A DNA stretch of 64,000 nt from Facklamia lactis (GTDB lineage Bacteria > Bacillota > Bacilli > Lactobacillales > Aerococcaceae), in NCBI RefSeq assembly GCF_015863205.1, contig NZ_JACBXQ010000005.1, positions 172,783-236,782 of the forward strand, given 5' to 3'. The notes under the pieces are model-generated. The model saw only the letters and a list, made by a program, of their open reading frames with translations. It was not told where the DNA came from and searched no databases. The translations under genes and the position numbers were made by a program. This document shows positions 25,742 to 34,580 of the stretch, piece by piece; position 1 is the stretch's first letter; each line of letters opens with the position of its first letter.

Positions 25742-26692
25742 TTATTGATCTTTCATCCACTCTAAAGCTTCATTTAACGCATCCTCTGTTTCAACATCAG
25801 GTTGGAGAGGAACATTTTCATATTTGGTCCCTTCTCGATCAATAAGGTAGCCCATGGTAATCGCTAATAAGGCTTTATCATATTGATCAAATGTCGAATT
25901 AACAGATGTATAAGCGGCTGTTGGTTTGCCAAAGGTTCTCACCTTATCTAATCCCTTAAAAGCCAAAATGGTAATTTCTGCAGAACTAGCTGTTTCTTCA
26001 TTCATCAGAATGGCTACTGGAACTGGTTTGACTTTTCCAGGATGACTAAGCGTCACTGGACTCCCCCCACCCATCACCTTTCCTTCTGCTAATTTAACCA
26101 CAGAGTCTGAACTTTTAGCCATCTCAAATGTAATAAGGTCTCCATCAGGTATCAGCGACGATAAACCTGAAATCATCGGGCCCATATCTCCTCCAAAATT
26201 ATCTCTTAAATCAACTACCACTCCCTTATAATCTTGTTTTTGCAAGGCATCATTCAATTGATTAGCATACTGAGTAATTCCTTCATTATCCCCAGCTCCA
26301 ACTTCCGGAACCGTCAAAATTAAATAATCACCTTGTTTTTCGATCTTTGGCAAATCGCTATCTTTTACTTTATTATCGATTTCATCCGCTGCTACAAAGA
26401 AAGAATGCTTCCCTCCAGCGACTTTTGCCGCTTCTGCTAAGATATCATAGTTATCTTCATAAGATTTCGAATTTTTTACTTGCGTGAGTGCCTCTTTTTG
26501 AAAGTCTTTCCATTCTTGACTGTCAGAATTGATTCCCAATTCCATTTGCGCCAGCGCAATTTCAGCATATTTTTGTGGACTAGGTGGAAACAGATAAAGA
26601 TTAAACATCGGACCCAATTGATAGATCCCAAACAAAACAATGGCCAATAGAGCTAAGGCAGCTCCAATAAAAATTTTATGTATTTTTTTCAT
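25742..26692 (-). CDS. S41-family (C-terminal processing) peptidase, membrane-anchored
   Basis: 316 residues. One N-terminal helix (7-27) anchors it. The catalytic core has VVVDLRDNFGGDMGP, ILMNEETASSAEI (serine nucleophile) and a TSVNSTF stretch typical of tail-specific protease-fold proteins. No PDZ domain is evident between the helix and the core. It is last in the PadR-DUF2812 operon, so its expression is likely controlled by that PadR. Substrate unknown. Confidence 0.82.
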   Translation of the reverse strand: MKKIHKIFIGAALALLAIVLFGIYQLGPMFNLYLFPPSPQKYAEIALAQMELGINSDSQEWKDFQKEALTQVKNSKSYEDNYDILAEAAKVAGGKHSFFVAADEIDNKVKDSDLPKIEKQGDYLILTVPEVGAGDNEGITQYANQLNDALQKQDYKGVVVDLRDNFGGDMGPMISGLSSLIPDGDLITFEMAKSSDSVVKLAEGKVMGGGSPVTLSHPGKVKPVPVAILMNEETASSAEITILAFKGLDKVRTFGKPTAAYTSVNSTFDQYDKALLAITMGYLIDREGTKYENVPLQPDVETEDALNEALEWMKDQ

Positions 26693-26716
26693 CTTATGAT
26701 CTCCTTTATATCATCA

Positions 26717-27361
26717 CTAACTTTTATCTTTTTGATTTAATTGACGGTACTTTAAGTAACTACTGAGAGTTCGATAAACAAAATAAATCAACATGACAAC
26801 CCAAAAAAGGTCACTAAATATTCTTAGTAGCGCAAATGGCGTTTCAAAGAGAAAAGCTTGCCAGAACTCAGTTCCTTGTCGCTCCCATAAACCCTGTGTC
26901 AAATACGCGCTCTTAGGATTCAAGAAAAAAGAATTACTATAATTTCTCAGAGCTGAATTCATCATTAAGAGGTAGAAAGGAATCCACATTAGCCCCTGCA
27001 TACTATATCGTTTGTATAATTGCGCTTGGGACTCAGGGCTTGAATAAATAAATTCTTCTGTTTCGGGTGAACTTTGTTGAAAATAGCGATAACCATTCCA
27101 TCGACTTCCTTTCAATAATTGCCACCCCATATCTTCAAACAAAGCCAAATAATCTTCGTAATCCGCTTGATTTTTCATCTCGCGATAATCAATTCTGACT
27201 GTCGGAATAAAGTCGCTTTCAACTTTCTTAAAGATATATTTAAAGCCACTTAATATTTCTACAAGCTGATAACCTTCCAGTTGTTGACCATTGATCCATT
27301 TCTCTTCCTGTTCAAGATCCGCAAATAAAAATAAATGATATTTTACCTTAATTTCTTCCAT
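26717..27361 (-). CDS. DUF2812 membrane protein
   Basis: 214 residues. The N-terminal part (about 1-115) is soluble and DUF2812-like (YHLFLFADLEQEEKWINGQQ, GYQLVEI, YKYIFKK-like). Two hydrophobic segments follow (about 128-145 and 178-200). DUF2812 genes are commonly paired with PadR regulators. It overlaps nothing but lies 2 bp from the PadR gene and 24 bp from the peptidase gene, so all three form an operon. Confidence 0.78.
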   Translation of the reverse strand: MEEIKVKYHLFLFADLEQEEKWINGQQLEGYQLVEILSGFKYIFKKVESDFIPTVRIDYREMKNQADYEDYLALFEDMGWQLLKGSRWNGYRYFQQSSPETEEFIYSSPESQAQLYKRYSMQGLMWIPFYLLMMNSALRNYSNSFFLNPKSAYLTQGLWERQGTEFWQAFLFETPFALLRIFSDLFWVVMLIYFVYRTLSSYLKYRQLNQKDKS

Positions 27362-27363
27362 TG

Positions 27364-27681
27364 CTATCTCCCTTTCATCATACTGTGAGCAAGTTCTAGT
27401 ATATTTTCCATACGCTTGGTTTCTGCTTGTAAAACTTCCATTCCTTCTTCCGTAATTTGATAAACTTTACGACGTTTATCCTCACTTGGGACCGTTGTGA
27501 TCCATTTTTGTTTTAATAAATTATCCAAAGCTCCATACATGGTTCCTGCCGCAATCTTCACTTCATGGTTACTTAAATCTTCGACTTTTTGCATAATGAC
27601 GTAGCCATGTCCTGGTTCAATTAAAGCGAGTAAAATTAAATACGTTGTTTCTGTTAAAGGTAAACTCTTATGTCTCATCAA
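27364..27681 (-). CDS. PadR-family transcriptional regulator
   Basis: 105 residues. The winged helix shows LTETTYLILLALIEPGHGYVIMQ, AAGTMYGALDNLLKQKWI and RRKVYQITEEGMEVL, all typical of the short PadR-s2 type. It is first in its operon and its promoter carries two palindromes, so autorepression is expected. Confidence 0.9.
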   Translation of the reverse strand: MMRHKSLPLTETTYLILLALIEPGHGYVIMQKVEDLSNHEVKIAAGTMYGALDNLLKQKWITTVPSEDKRRKVYQITEEGMEVLQAETKRMENILELAHSMMKGR

Positions 27682-27706
27682 ATAATCGCCTCCAATTATA
27701 AAGAAT

Positions 27707-27762
27707 AACTATTTAGTTAAACTGTATAGTTGAATTATATATCGCCAAACTGTATAAATCAA
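27707..27762 (-). promoter_or_regulatory. Promoter and palindromic operators of the PadR operon
   Basis: TTGATT (27757-27762), 17 nt and TATAAT (27734-27739) form a good minus-strand promoter. Downstream are two 12-bp palindromes, AACTGTATAGTT (27720-27731) and AACTATTTAGTT (27707-27718), and a half-match AACTGTATAAAT (27748-27759) lies in the spacer. They are the likely PadR sites. Confidence 0.65.
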
Positions 27763-27842
27763 CTAAAATCTTTTCCTTCTAAGCAAATAACTTTATATTT
27801 AACACAATTTTGTTATACTTCAGTTTAAGAGGAGATGATAAC

Positions 27843-28370
27843 ATGAAAAAAACATTATTAGGAATTGTGACTACATTGGGCTTATTATGCTCGCCCATAG
27901 CTAATATTAAAGCTCAAGATGCGAGTGAAGCCCAAAAGGTTTTGGATGAGGTGACCAAATTATTCCAAAAAGAATTTTCTGATGGCGAGATCCATCAAGT
28001 TGATGTTGATTATGAAAAGGATTCTACTTATACCGTGTCAATAGACGCTTATGTAGGCGATAAAAGTTATGAAATTGACTACCGATCACAAGATGGTAAA
28101 CTGGAAGAAATAGATCGCGAAGAAGAAACAACCGATCAAAAAGATGAAGAAGTGCTCGACTTTGAAAAACTTATTTCGCTTGAAGAGGCGAATGAACTCG
28201 CACTGGCTGAAGTTGATCTTACTGCCCCTACTTCATGGACGCTTGATAGTGAAGATGATGGAGCAATTGAATGGGAAATTGAATTTGATGAAGAAGAAAA
28301 TCAAAATAAAGAAGCATCTGTCACAATTGATGCTGCTTCCAGCGATATTCTGGAAGTAGAACAAGACTAA
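27843..28370 (+). CDS. Secreted acidic PepSY-like protein
   Basis: 175 residues from ATG 27843 (GAGGAG upstream). Signal peptide to about 24 (IKAQD). Two modules follow (about 28-90 and 108-175), each with a helix and a strand pair ending like YEIDYRSQDGKLEEID and ASVTIDAASSDILEVE, the PepSY pattern. PepSY domains often inhibit or chaperone secreted peptidases, and the S41 peptidase operon is divergently transcribed next to it; a link is inference. No lipobox. Confidence 0.75.
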   Translation: MKKTLLGIVTTLGLLCSPIANIKAQDASEAQKVLDEVTKLFQKEFSDGEIHQVDVDYEKDSTYTVSIDAYVGDKSYEIDYRSQDGKLEEIDREEETTDQKDEEVLDFEKLISLEEANELALAEVDLTAPTSWTLDSEDDGAIEWEIEFDEEENQNKEASVTIDAASSDILEVEQD

Positions 28371-28385
28371 GCAAGTATTTATTTC

Positions 28386-28406
28386 AAGAGGGCTAATGCC
28401 CTCTTT
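28386..28406 (+). terminator. Terminator of PepSY-like gene
   Basis: AAGAGGGC pairs with GCCCTCTT around TAAT, followed by a T run. Confidence 0.88.
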
Positions 28407-28478
28407 TTATATGAAAAAACCTTTTAGAACCACTTTTCTATCATTTACTGATATGATAGTCATAAAGGAGGGACTCAA

Positions 28479-29132
28479 ATGGAAACGGTTGAATTGTTCA
28501 CTCGGCAACATATCAATTCGATTTATGAAATCAAAAATAAAGGCTTTATGACCAATAAAGAAGTGTATGTTCGACTTCATATGGGAAAAGATGCTAACTA
28601 TTTCATTGAACGATACAAAAACTTTATGACATTAGCTGAAAAACGGTTACCCAAACCCAAATATGCTGACTTCCCTATCTGGACTTCCATCAGCAAGAAT
28701 AATTGTTTAAAACCTGTCCCAAACTCTCTCGTTTATTGCTTAACAGTACCCAAAGAAGAAGTTATCTATTTTGATGGAATGAAATGGGACTATGTTTTAA
28801 ATTATCTCTATATTCCCATCGACACGGAGGACGCAGAATCTCACAAAGCAGAACTCGATCGACTTGGAATTGAAAGCGAACATTATATAATAAATGGGAA
28901 ATATAAAGGATGGTTCCCCCAACTGGAACAAAAAATAAGAGCAAGTTGGGATCAAATCTTTACGATTGACTCCTGGAATGATTTTAACGTACAAGCTAAC
29001 CTTTGGCAGATAAAAAAAGAATGGATCACGCGCATCCTATATGTCGGGGATGATATTTTTGAAGAAAGCGATCCAAATTTAACATTTGATCAAATATATG
29101 AAAATCTTAAAGAACGAACAATTGTCCAATAA
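28479..29132 (+). CDS. DUF3841-like protein
   Basis: 217 residues, cytoplasmic, rich in aromatic residues and lysine. PKYADFPIWTSISKNNCLKP, YFDGMKWDYVLNYLYIP and SWNDFNVQANLWQIKKEWI resemble, from memory, DUF3841, a family without known function. Good ribosome-binding site AAAGGAGG. Own terminator downstream. Confidence 0.65.
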   Translation: METVELFTRQHINSIYEIKNKGFMTNKEVYVRLHMGKDANYFIERYKNFMTLAEKRLPKPKYADFPIWTSISKNNCLKPVPNSLVYCLTVPKEEVIYFDGMKWDYVLNYLYIPIDTEDAESHKAELDRLGIESEHYIINGKYKGWFPQLEQKIRASWDQIFTIDSWNDFNVQANLWQIKKEWITRILYVGDDIFEESDPNLTFDQIYENLKERTIVQ

Positions 29133-29143
29133 TCATTGCATAC

Positions 29144-29170
29144 AAAAAAGAGGCCAATGGCCTCTTTTTT
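29144..29170. terminator. Bidirectional terminator
   Basis: AAAAAAGAGGCC and GGCCTCTTTTTT pair around AAT, between the convergent DUF3841-like and dehydrogenase genes. Confidence 0.9.
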
Positions 29171-29233
29171 AGAATATTAATTTTTATCAGGCTGATTTAC
29201 AGCCCTAAAATTCCTCGATCATCACGAGCAATA

Positions 29234-30187
29234 TTATTCTCGAATTGCTACGAGTCTTCCAACTACTTCGCCTCGTTCCAATTGTTCGATACCTGCTGGG
29301 ATCTCTGCAAATGTAATCTCCGTTAAAGTTGGATTTAATTTTCCAGACTGCATCAGTTCATAAACATCTGCCATATCCTCTTTGGTTCCACCGTTCGAGC
29401 CTAATACCGCTCTTTCTCCTAGAATAAAATCATTGACATTTAGGGTCGTTTCTAATTTGCCCATTCCTACTAATACGACTTTACCCTGAGCTTTAACCGT
29501 AGCTAAAGCTTCGCGTGTTGTAGTATCAAAGCCTGCATAGTCAATAATAAGATCTAATTCTTCTTCTTTGAATTCAGTGATACTTTGAGCCACTTTCTTA
29601 GCTCCTAACTCCTGAGCTAATTTCAATGCGTGATCACTGGTATCTACAGCGTATACTTCTAGTCCTTTTGCGACCGCTGCTTGTAGACCAAATTGCCCAA
29701 GACCACCGATTCCGATCATTCCAACCTTTTGTCCAGCTTCTGCACCACCAATCGTAAAAATAGCATGATAAGAGGTCATTCCAGCATCCGTTCCGGCTGC
29801 TGCCATTTTAAACGATAATCCGTCAGGTATTTTAACCAAATCAGCTGCTGGAGCTGTGGTCTTTTCAGCAAAACCACCGTCACGTGAATAACCTGGTGCC
29901 CCTTCGCCACTTGGACCTGTTGGACAAACAGCCACTTTATCCCCAACAGCAAATTCTGTCACACCTTCACCAAGTTCTGTAATCACTCCTGCTATTTCAT
30001 GTCCCATCACAATTGGAGTCTTGGCAATAATGCCCATCCAACCTGGGTCACGTAAAACTCCTACATCAGAATGACATAAACCCGCTGCCTTCACATCGAT
30101 AACTACATAACCAGCTGGTGCTTTTGGTTCTTCTATTTCTGCTTCAATTAGCGGCTCATTTGTTCCTGTAAAATGCCATGCCTTCAT
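29234..30187 (-). CDS. Zinc-dependent alcohol dehydrogenase, short form
   Basis: 317 residues of the medium-chain dehydrogenase family. Catalytic zinc ligands are in GLCHSD (C38) and GHE (H63, E64), and the NAD(P) fold motif reads GIGGLGQFG. The four-cysteine structural-zinc loop present in most members is absent; the region reads VCPTGPSGEGAPG. It would interconvert alcohols and aldehydes, with substrate unknown. It stands alone. About 265 bp without a gene separate it from the divergent dus gene. Confidence 0.85.
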   Translation of the reverse strand: MKAWHFTGTNEPLIEAEIEEPKAPAGYVVIDVKAAGLCHSDVGVLRDPGWMGIIAKTPIVMGHEIAGVITELGEGVTEFAVGDKVAVCPTGPSGEGAPGYSRDGGFAEKTTAPAADLVKIPDGLSFKMAAAGTDAGMTSYHAIFTIGGAEAGQKVGMIGIGGLGQFGLQAAVAKGLEVYAVDTSDHALKLAQELGAKKVAQSITEFKEEELDLIIDYAGFDTTTREALATVKAQGKVVLVGMGKLETTLNVNDFILGERAVLGSNGGTKEDMADVYELMQSGKLNPTLTEITFAEIPAGIEQLERGEVVGRLVAIRE

Positions 30188-30452
30188 CTAATTCATCCTC
30201 TCCATAATCTCTTACTTTTTATCATAGCCGATTCTAATCCTTGAATCTATCAATACCCCTTTTACACTTATGAGCTTACCTAATAAGCCTCCAAAAATCT
30301 AAGACAAATCCACTTTAAACTTTTTCAAAAAATATCCCCATTCAATTATTTCTCGCTTGAATTGACAGACAATTATGGTATTATTTTAAACATTGTCATT
30401 TATCTGAATGTCATTCTAGTCATTATTAATCATTAAATAAGGAGGAAACGAT

Positions 30453-31412
30453 ATGCAAAATAATTTTTGGCAAGATTTACCGAAGCCTTTCTTTATTTTA
30501 GCTCCAATGGAAGATGTCACGGATATAGCCTTTCGCCATGTGATTGCTCAAGCTGGACGTCCAGATGTTTTCTTCACAGAATTTACTAATTCGGAATCCT
30601 ATTGCCACCCTGTCGGGCAAGATTCTGTCAAAGGACGCCTCACTTTCTCGGAGGATGAGCAACCGATCGTCGCACATATCTGGGGTGATAAACCAGAATT
30701 TTTTGAACAGATGTCAAAAGGCATGCGTGATTTAGGGTTCGCAGGGGTGGACATTAATATGGGATGCCCTGCCCCAAATGTCTTTAAGCATGGGCGAGGC
30801 TCAGGACTGATCTTAAGACCACAAGTTGCAGCCGATTTAATCTCAGCCAGCAAAAAATCCGGCCTTCCTATTTCTGTCAAGACACGTCTTGGTCACCATA
30901 AAGTAGAAGAATACAAAAATTGGTTGAGTCATCTTTTTGAACAAGACATTGCCAATTTATCCATTCATTTACGAACTAAAACAGAAATGTCCAAAGTAGA
31001 GGCTCATTGGGAATTAATTGGTGATATTAAAGCATTACGCGATCAAATTGCGCCCCAAACATTACTTACCATTAATGGCGACATCCCCAACCGCCAAGTT
31101 GGTTTAGAATTAGCTCAACAATATGGAGTTGATGGTGTTATGATTGGTCGAGGAGTGTTTACCAATCCTTTTGCCTTTGAGAAAGAACCGCGACCACACA
31201 GTCCTAAAGAACACATTGACCTCTTCCGTTACCATCTAGAACTATTTGATTGTCATCTTTCCAAACCTCTGGCAGCTCTTAGACGCTCCTTTAAAATCTA
31301 TATCCGAGACTTTAAAGGAGCTAGTGATTTAAGAATTCAATTAATGGAAGCCGAGACAACTGATCAAGCGCGCCACTTATTAGATGAATTTGAAGCAAAA
31401 CATTTTATGTAA
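30453..31412 (+). CDS. tRNA-dihydrouridine synthase
   Basis: 319 residues. A FMN-binding TIM barrel with [13 protein letters not shown], the catalytic cysteine in [15 protein letters not shown], and the phosphate-binding INGDI and [13 protein letters not shown] motifs. It reduces uridines in tRNA D-loops. Which Dus subfamily cannot be decided. Ribosome-binding site AAGGAGG. Confidence 0.92.
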   Translation: MQNNFWQDLPKPFFILAPMEDVTDIAFRHVIAQAGRPDVFFTEFTNSESYCHPVGQDSVKGRLTFSEDEQPIVAHIWGDKPEFFEQMSKGMRDLGFAGVDINMGCPAPNVFKHGRGSGLILRPQVAADLISASKKSGLPISVKTRLGHHKVEEYKNWLSHLFEQDIANLSIHLRTKTEMSKVEAHWELIGDIKALRDQIAPQTLLTINGDIPNRQVGLELAQQYGVDGVMIGRGVFTNPFAFEKEPRPHSPKEHIDLFRYHLELFDCHLSKPLAALRRSFKIYIRDFKGASDLRIQLMEAETTDQARHLLDEFEAKHFM

Positions 31413-31425
31413 AACGATTAACATA

Positions 31426-32397
31426 CTAGTCAAGATAATATGATGATCCATATAGCGATTCAATAGAAGAGCGATCCTTTTCCATAAAGGTTGGCAGCCT
31501 TAAAGGTAGAGTCTCCAACCTTCCTGTCTGTTCTTGATCAGAATACAAAATATCTCCAAAATGGATAGGCGTTGAAAGTTCAAATACAATCTGATTATCC
31601 TCACGGAAATAAAGGGCCTGGAAAAATTCTCGGTCCTTTTTTCCAGTATGATAATACCCTGCTTCTAATAAAGTACTACTCATCTCTTCTAGTTCTACTT
31701 CTGAACTTAACCCAAAAGCAACATGGTGCATGCCTCCTACTCCTAAGCGTTCTCTCGGACTCTGGCGATCTTCAATTAAATGAACTTGCTGATGAAAATG
31801 ATTATGTACCTGAAGAATAGTGATGGGAAAACCTTCAAACTCTTGCTCAAACGAATCAACAAAACCAAGAAATTCTTCCAGCAGTTGACACGTTACCTCT
31901 CGCTTCACGACCCTTAAATGAACCTGTCCTATCCCAATAATCGCTTCTTCTCGAGGGATATCTCCTAATAAAAAAGGTTTTGAATCCTTAATTTCTTGAT
32001 TAGCTTTCACCATCCCTAAGCGCATTCCCTCTGGATCTTCAAAGAAAAGAGCCTCCTGCCCCAGATAATCAAGCAACTGATACCTCACTCCCATCCGATC
32101 GAATCGCTGAGTCCAAAAGTCGAAAGTGGCAGTCTTAGATACCAAAAAGACAACACGATCAATCCCTTTCGTTCCATGTTGGTGCTGAACATGATCTTTC
32201 ATCTCAAAAATAGTGAATTCTGTTCCCGCTCTTCCTTCTTGATCACCATAAAACAAATGGTACATAGCAGGATTCTCTTGATTAACTGTTTTAATTAATA
32301 ATTTCATTCCCAATACTTGATGGTAGAAGGAATGAGCCTGATGAGCATCACTCACTAAAACCGACACATGATGAATTCCAGCAGCCTCTTTCATCAT
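31426..32397 (-). CDS. VOC-family ring-cleaving dioxygenase-like protein (two-domain glyoxalase fold)
   Basis: 323 residues from ATG 32397 (TTAGGAGG upstream); a longer frame to 32481 has no good site. Two vicinal-oxygen-chelate modules are present: GIHHVSVLVSDAHQAHSFYHQVLGM with EFTIFEM near the N-terminus, and GGMHHVAFGLSSEVEL with IVFELSTP near the C-terminus. Histidine/glutamate metal ligands are conserved in both. Gram-positive homologues are named MhqA/MhqO-type quinone-linked dioxygenases; substrate is not shown by the sequence. Confidence 0.82.
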   Translation of the reverse strand: MMKEAAGIHHVSVLVSDAHQAHSFYHQVLGMKLLIKTVNQENPAMYHLFYGDQEGRAGTEFTIFEMKDHVQHQHGTKGIDRVVFLVSKTATFDFWTQRFDRMGVRYQLLDYLGQEALFFEDPEGMRLGMVKANQEIKDSKPFLLGDIPREEAIIGIGQVHLRVVKREVTCQLLEEFLGFVDSFEQEFEGFPITILQVHNHFHQQVHLIEDRQSPRERLGVGGMHHVAFGLSSEVELEEMSSTLLEAGYYHTGKKDREFFQALYFREDNQIVFELSTPIHFGDILYSDQEQTGRLETLPLRLPTFMEKDRSSIESLYGSSYYLD

Positions 32398-32627
32398 TAT
32401 TATCCTCCTAACTTTTAATCTAAACACATGACCCACACAAAGGAGTCTCCCCTTCATTACTAATAGCTTATCTCCGTACACTCTCTTTCATTTTAGCATG
32501 GCTTTATCGAGACATGCTGTTAATTGCTCATAAACTTATCTCCAGAATAATGAAAACTTTACTGTAATATTGTTACCGATTTTGTAAAAAAAATGATATA
32601 CTGTAGTAAAGGAAGGTGTTAAAAACT

Positions 32628-33638
32628 ATGAATAAGAAAAAATGGATTGTCGTAGCATTTGCTTTAATTTTATTAATTGCTTCTGCTTTTGCCAATAAAA
32701 ATAAAGCCACAATGGAAGATTTTTTAAATCAAAAACAGTCAGCACAATTAACAGGTCTCCTGAACAATGAACCGGTCTATGAAGAGAAAGTTCGCGAAGA
32801 GGGATCTTCTGATCAAAGAATTCTAGTCATCCCGATTGAAGGTGCCATTGGTCCAACGAATGCTTCTTATAATCATGAACTCATTCTAGATACCATTGAA
32901 CAGATCAGAACAGATGAAACCATCAAGGCTGTCCTTTTAGAAATTGATTCCCCAGGTGGAGCCGTTTACCATACTCGTGAAGCCTATGACTTATTCAAAG
33001 AAGTCTTAGCAGAACACGATATCCCTGTTTATGCCAGCATGGGCTCAATGGCTGCTTCAGGTGGCTATTACTATGCCATGTTAGCTGATAAGGTTTATGC
33101 AAGTCCCGAAACAATTACTGGATCGATCGGTGTGATTGCTTCAAGTATGAACGTTGAAGAATTGTACAAAAAAATCGGGGTGAAGCCTCAAGTCTTTAAA
33201 TCAGGAGATCTTAAAGATATCGGTTCAGGCGCTCGTGAAATGACAGACGAAGAGAAGAAAGTCATGCAAGGTTATATTGACGAAGCTTTCAACCGTTTCG
33301 TTCAAGTCGTGACTGAAGGACGCGAAATGTCTGAAGAACGCGTTCGCGAACTAGCAGATGGTCGCATCTATACAGGGACTCAAGCAAAAGAAAATGGTTT
33401 AATTGATGATTTAGCCTACTATCGCGATGTTGTGGAGATCATTCGTGAAGAAAACAACTTAGCAGACGCCCAAGTCTTTGAAAAAATTGAATCATACAGT
33501 AATTTTAATAACTTCTTCCCAACCGGATTTATGGAATCCGAAACACCTGATTATGCGGAACAATTTGACAAAATCCTTAATCGTGTGGAAGAAGAAACCA
33601 CTCCTCACCTAGAATATCGTTGGGAAGGTGGCCTATAA
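32628..33638 (+). CDS. sppA: Signal peptide peptidase SppA
   Basis: 336 residues from ATG 32628 (GGAAGGTG upstream). An N-terminal helix (about 5-22) anchors it outside. The S49 core has LLEIDSPGGAVYHT, the serine in GSMAASGGYYYAM and the general-base lysine in FKSGDLKDIGS. It degrades cleaved signal peptides in the membrane. It forms an operon with the RDD gene, whose ATG lies 2 bp after the sppA stop. Confidence 0.93.
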   Translation: MNKKKWIVVAFALILLIASAFANKNKATMEDFLNQKQSAQLTGLLNNEPVYEEKVREEGSSDQRILVIPIEGAIGPTNASYNHELILDTIEQIRTDETIKAVLLEIDSPGGAVYHTREAYDLFKEVLAEHDIPVYASMGSMAASGGYYYAMLADKVYASPETITGSIGVIASSMNVEELYKKIGVKPQVFKSGDLKDIGSGAREMTDEEKKVMQGYIDEAFNRFVQVVTEGREMSEERVRELADGRIYTGTQAKENGLIDDLAYYRDVVEIIREENNLADAQVFEKIESYSNFNNFFPTGFMESETPDYAEQFDKILNRVEEETTPHLEYRWEGGL

Positions 33639-33639
33639 A

Positions 33640-34512
33640 ATGAAACAAGAACAATTTGACAAAGACCAACTGGTCGAATTGTTAGGAGGTAAAGATCCTG
33701 CTGATATCGAGCCAGTTCATGAAGATTTACATGACCAAGACAATGAAATACTGCCAGAAAAGTCTCCCATCCATGAAGAAAATTCGCTCAATGATTCAGA
33801 ACTTCTCCAAACTAAATCTGATCAAGAACGTACAACAAATACAACTGAATCAGAAACGATCACTGAAGAAACGAAAGTCTCTATCGACACAGAAGGTACA
33901 GACTCTAGCTCTCCTTCTACGAAGGCAAGCGCCGCTGGTCTAGCACCTAAAAATCTTAAACATGAGACGAATGCTGCTCCTTCTCCAGATGATATTTCTG
34001 AAAAAGAACTAGCTTTAAAGCGTGATCAAAGTCTCAATCATGGCTATGATCGTTTACCTAATGAAGTTTTTGCTGGCTTTTGGGTAAGATTAGCTGCTTA
34101 TATTTGTGACTGGATCTTCGTTCATCTATTAACTGAAATTATTTTTGGCTTTGCAGGTCCCTATATTAATCTCAACCTCGGCCAATGGGAATCTTTAGCC
34201 ATCTCAATGGCAAGATTATTAATTTTCTGTTTATACTTTACCTTTATGACAGCCCTCTTGAAGGGACAAACACCTGGTAAAATTCTATTTAGACTAAGAA
34301 CAGTGAGTCTTCAGACAGAAGATCAAAAAATTCCTTTCTCTGCTCTACTAACCCGCGAATTCTTTGGTCGTATCATTTTCTACTATGCTGCTTGGATCAT
34401 GATTATCTTAGTCTTCACCAATAAGCATCAACATCCTATTGATATGCTTACCGATACCGCCGTCATTAATGAAAAATACCTCGATGCTTTTGCGAAATGG
34501 CAATTAGCTTAA
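33640..34512 (+). CDS. RDD-family membrane protein with long acidic N-terminus
   Basis: 290 residues from ATG 33640, with GGAAGGTGG upstream. The first 130 or so residues are polar and acidic (Glu/Ser/Thr/Asp rich) and probably disordered. The C-terminal half is an RDD domain with WVRLAAYICDWIF, KGQTPGKILFRLRTV and LTREFFGR, and three to four helices. RDD proteins have been linked to ion transport. The sppA-RDD pairing also occurs in other lactic acid bacteria as far as I recall. The next-but-some gene for the flippase (42219) carries a similar acidic extension. Confidence 0.85.
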   Translation: MKQEQFDKDQLVELLGGKDPADIEPVHEDLHDQDNEILPEKSPIHEENSLNDSELLQTKSDQERTTNTTESETITEETKVSIDTEGTDSSSPSTKASAAGLAPKNLKHETNAAPSPDDISEKELALKRDQSLNHGYDRLPNEVFAGFWVRLAAYICDWIFVHLLTEIIFGFAGPYINLNLGQWESLAISMARLLIFCLYFTFMTALLKGQTPGKILFRLRTVSLQTEDQKIPFSALLTREFFGRIIFYYAAWIMIILVFTNKHQHPIDMLTDTAVINEKYLDAFAKWQLA

Positions 34513-34525
34513 AAGACTGAATAGA

Positions 34526-34557
34526 AAGCCCCCAAAAAGTTGAACTTTTTGGGGGCT
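34526..34557. terminator. Strong bidirectional terminator
   Basis: AAGCCCCCAAAAAGTT pairs with AACTTTTTGGGGGCTT almost without loop, between the convergent RDD and pheT genes. Confidence 0.9.
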
Positions 34558-34580
34558 TATTTTTGAACCACATTTATTTA

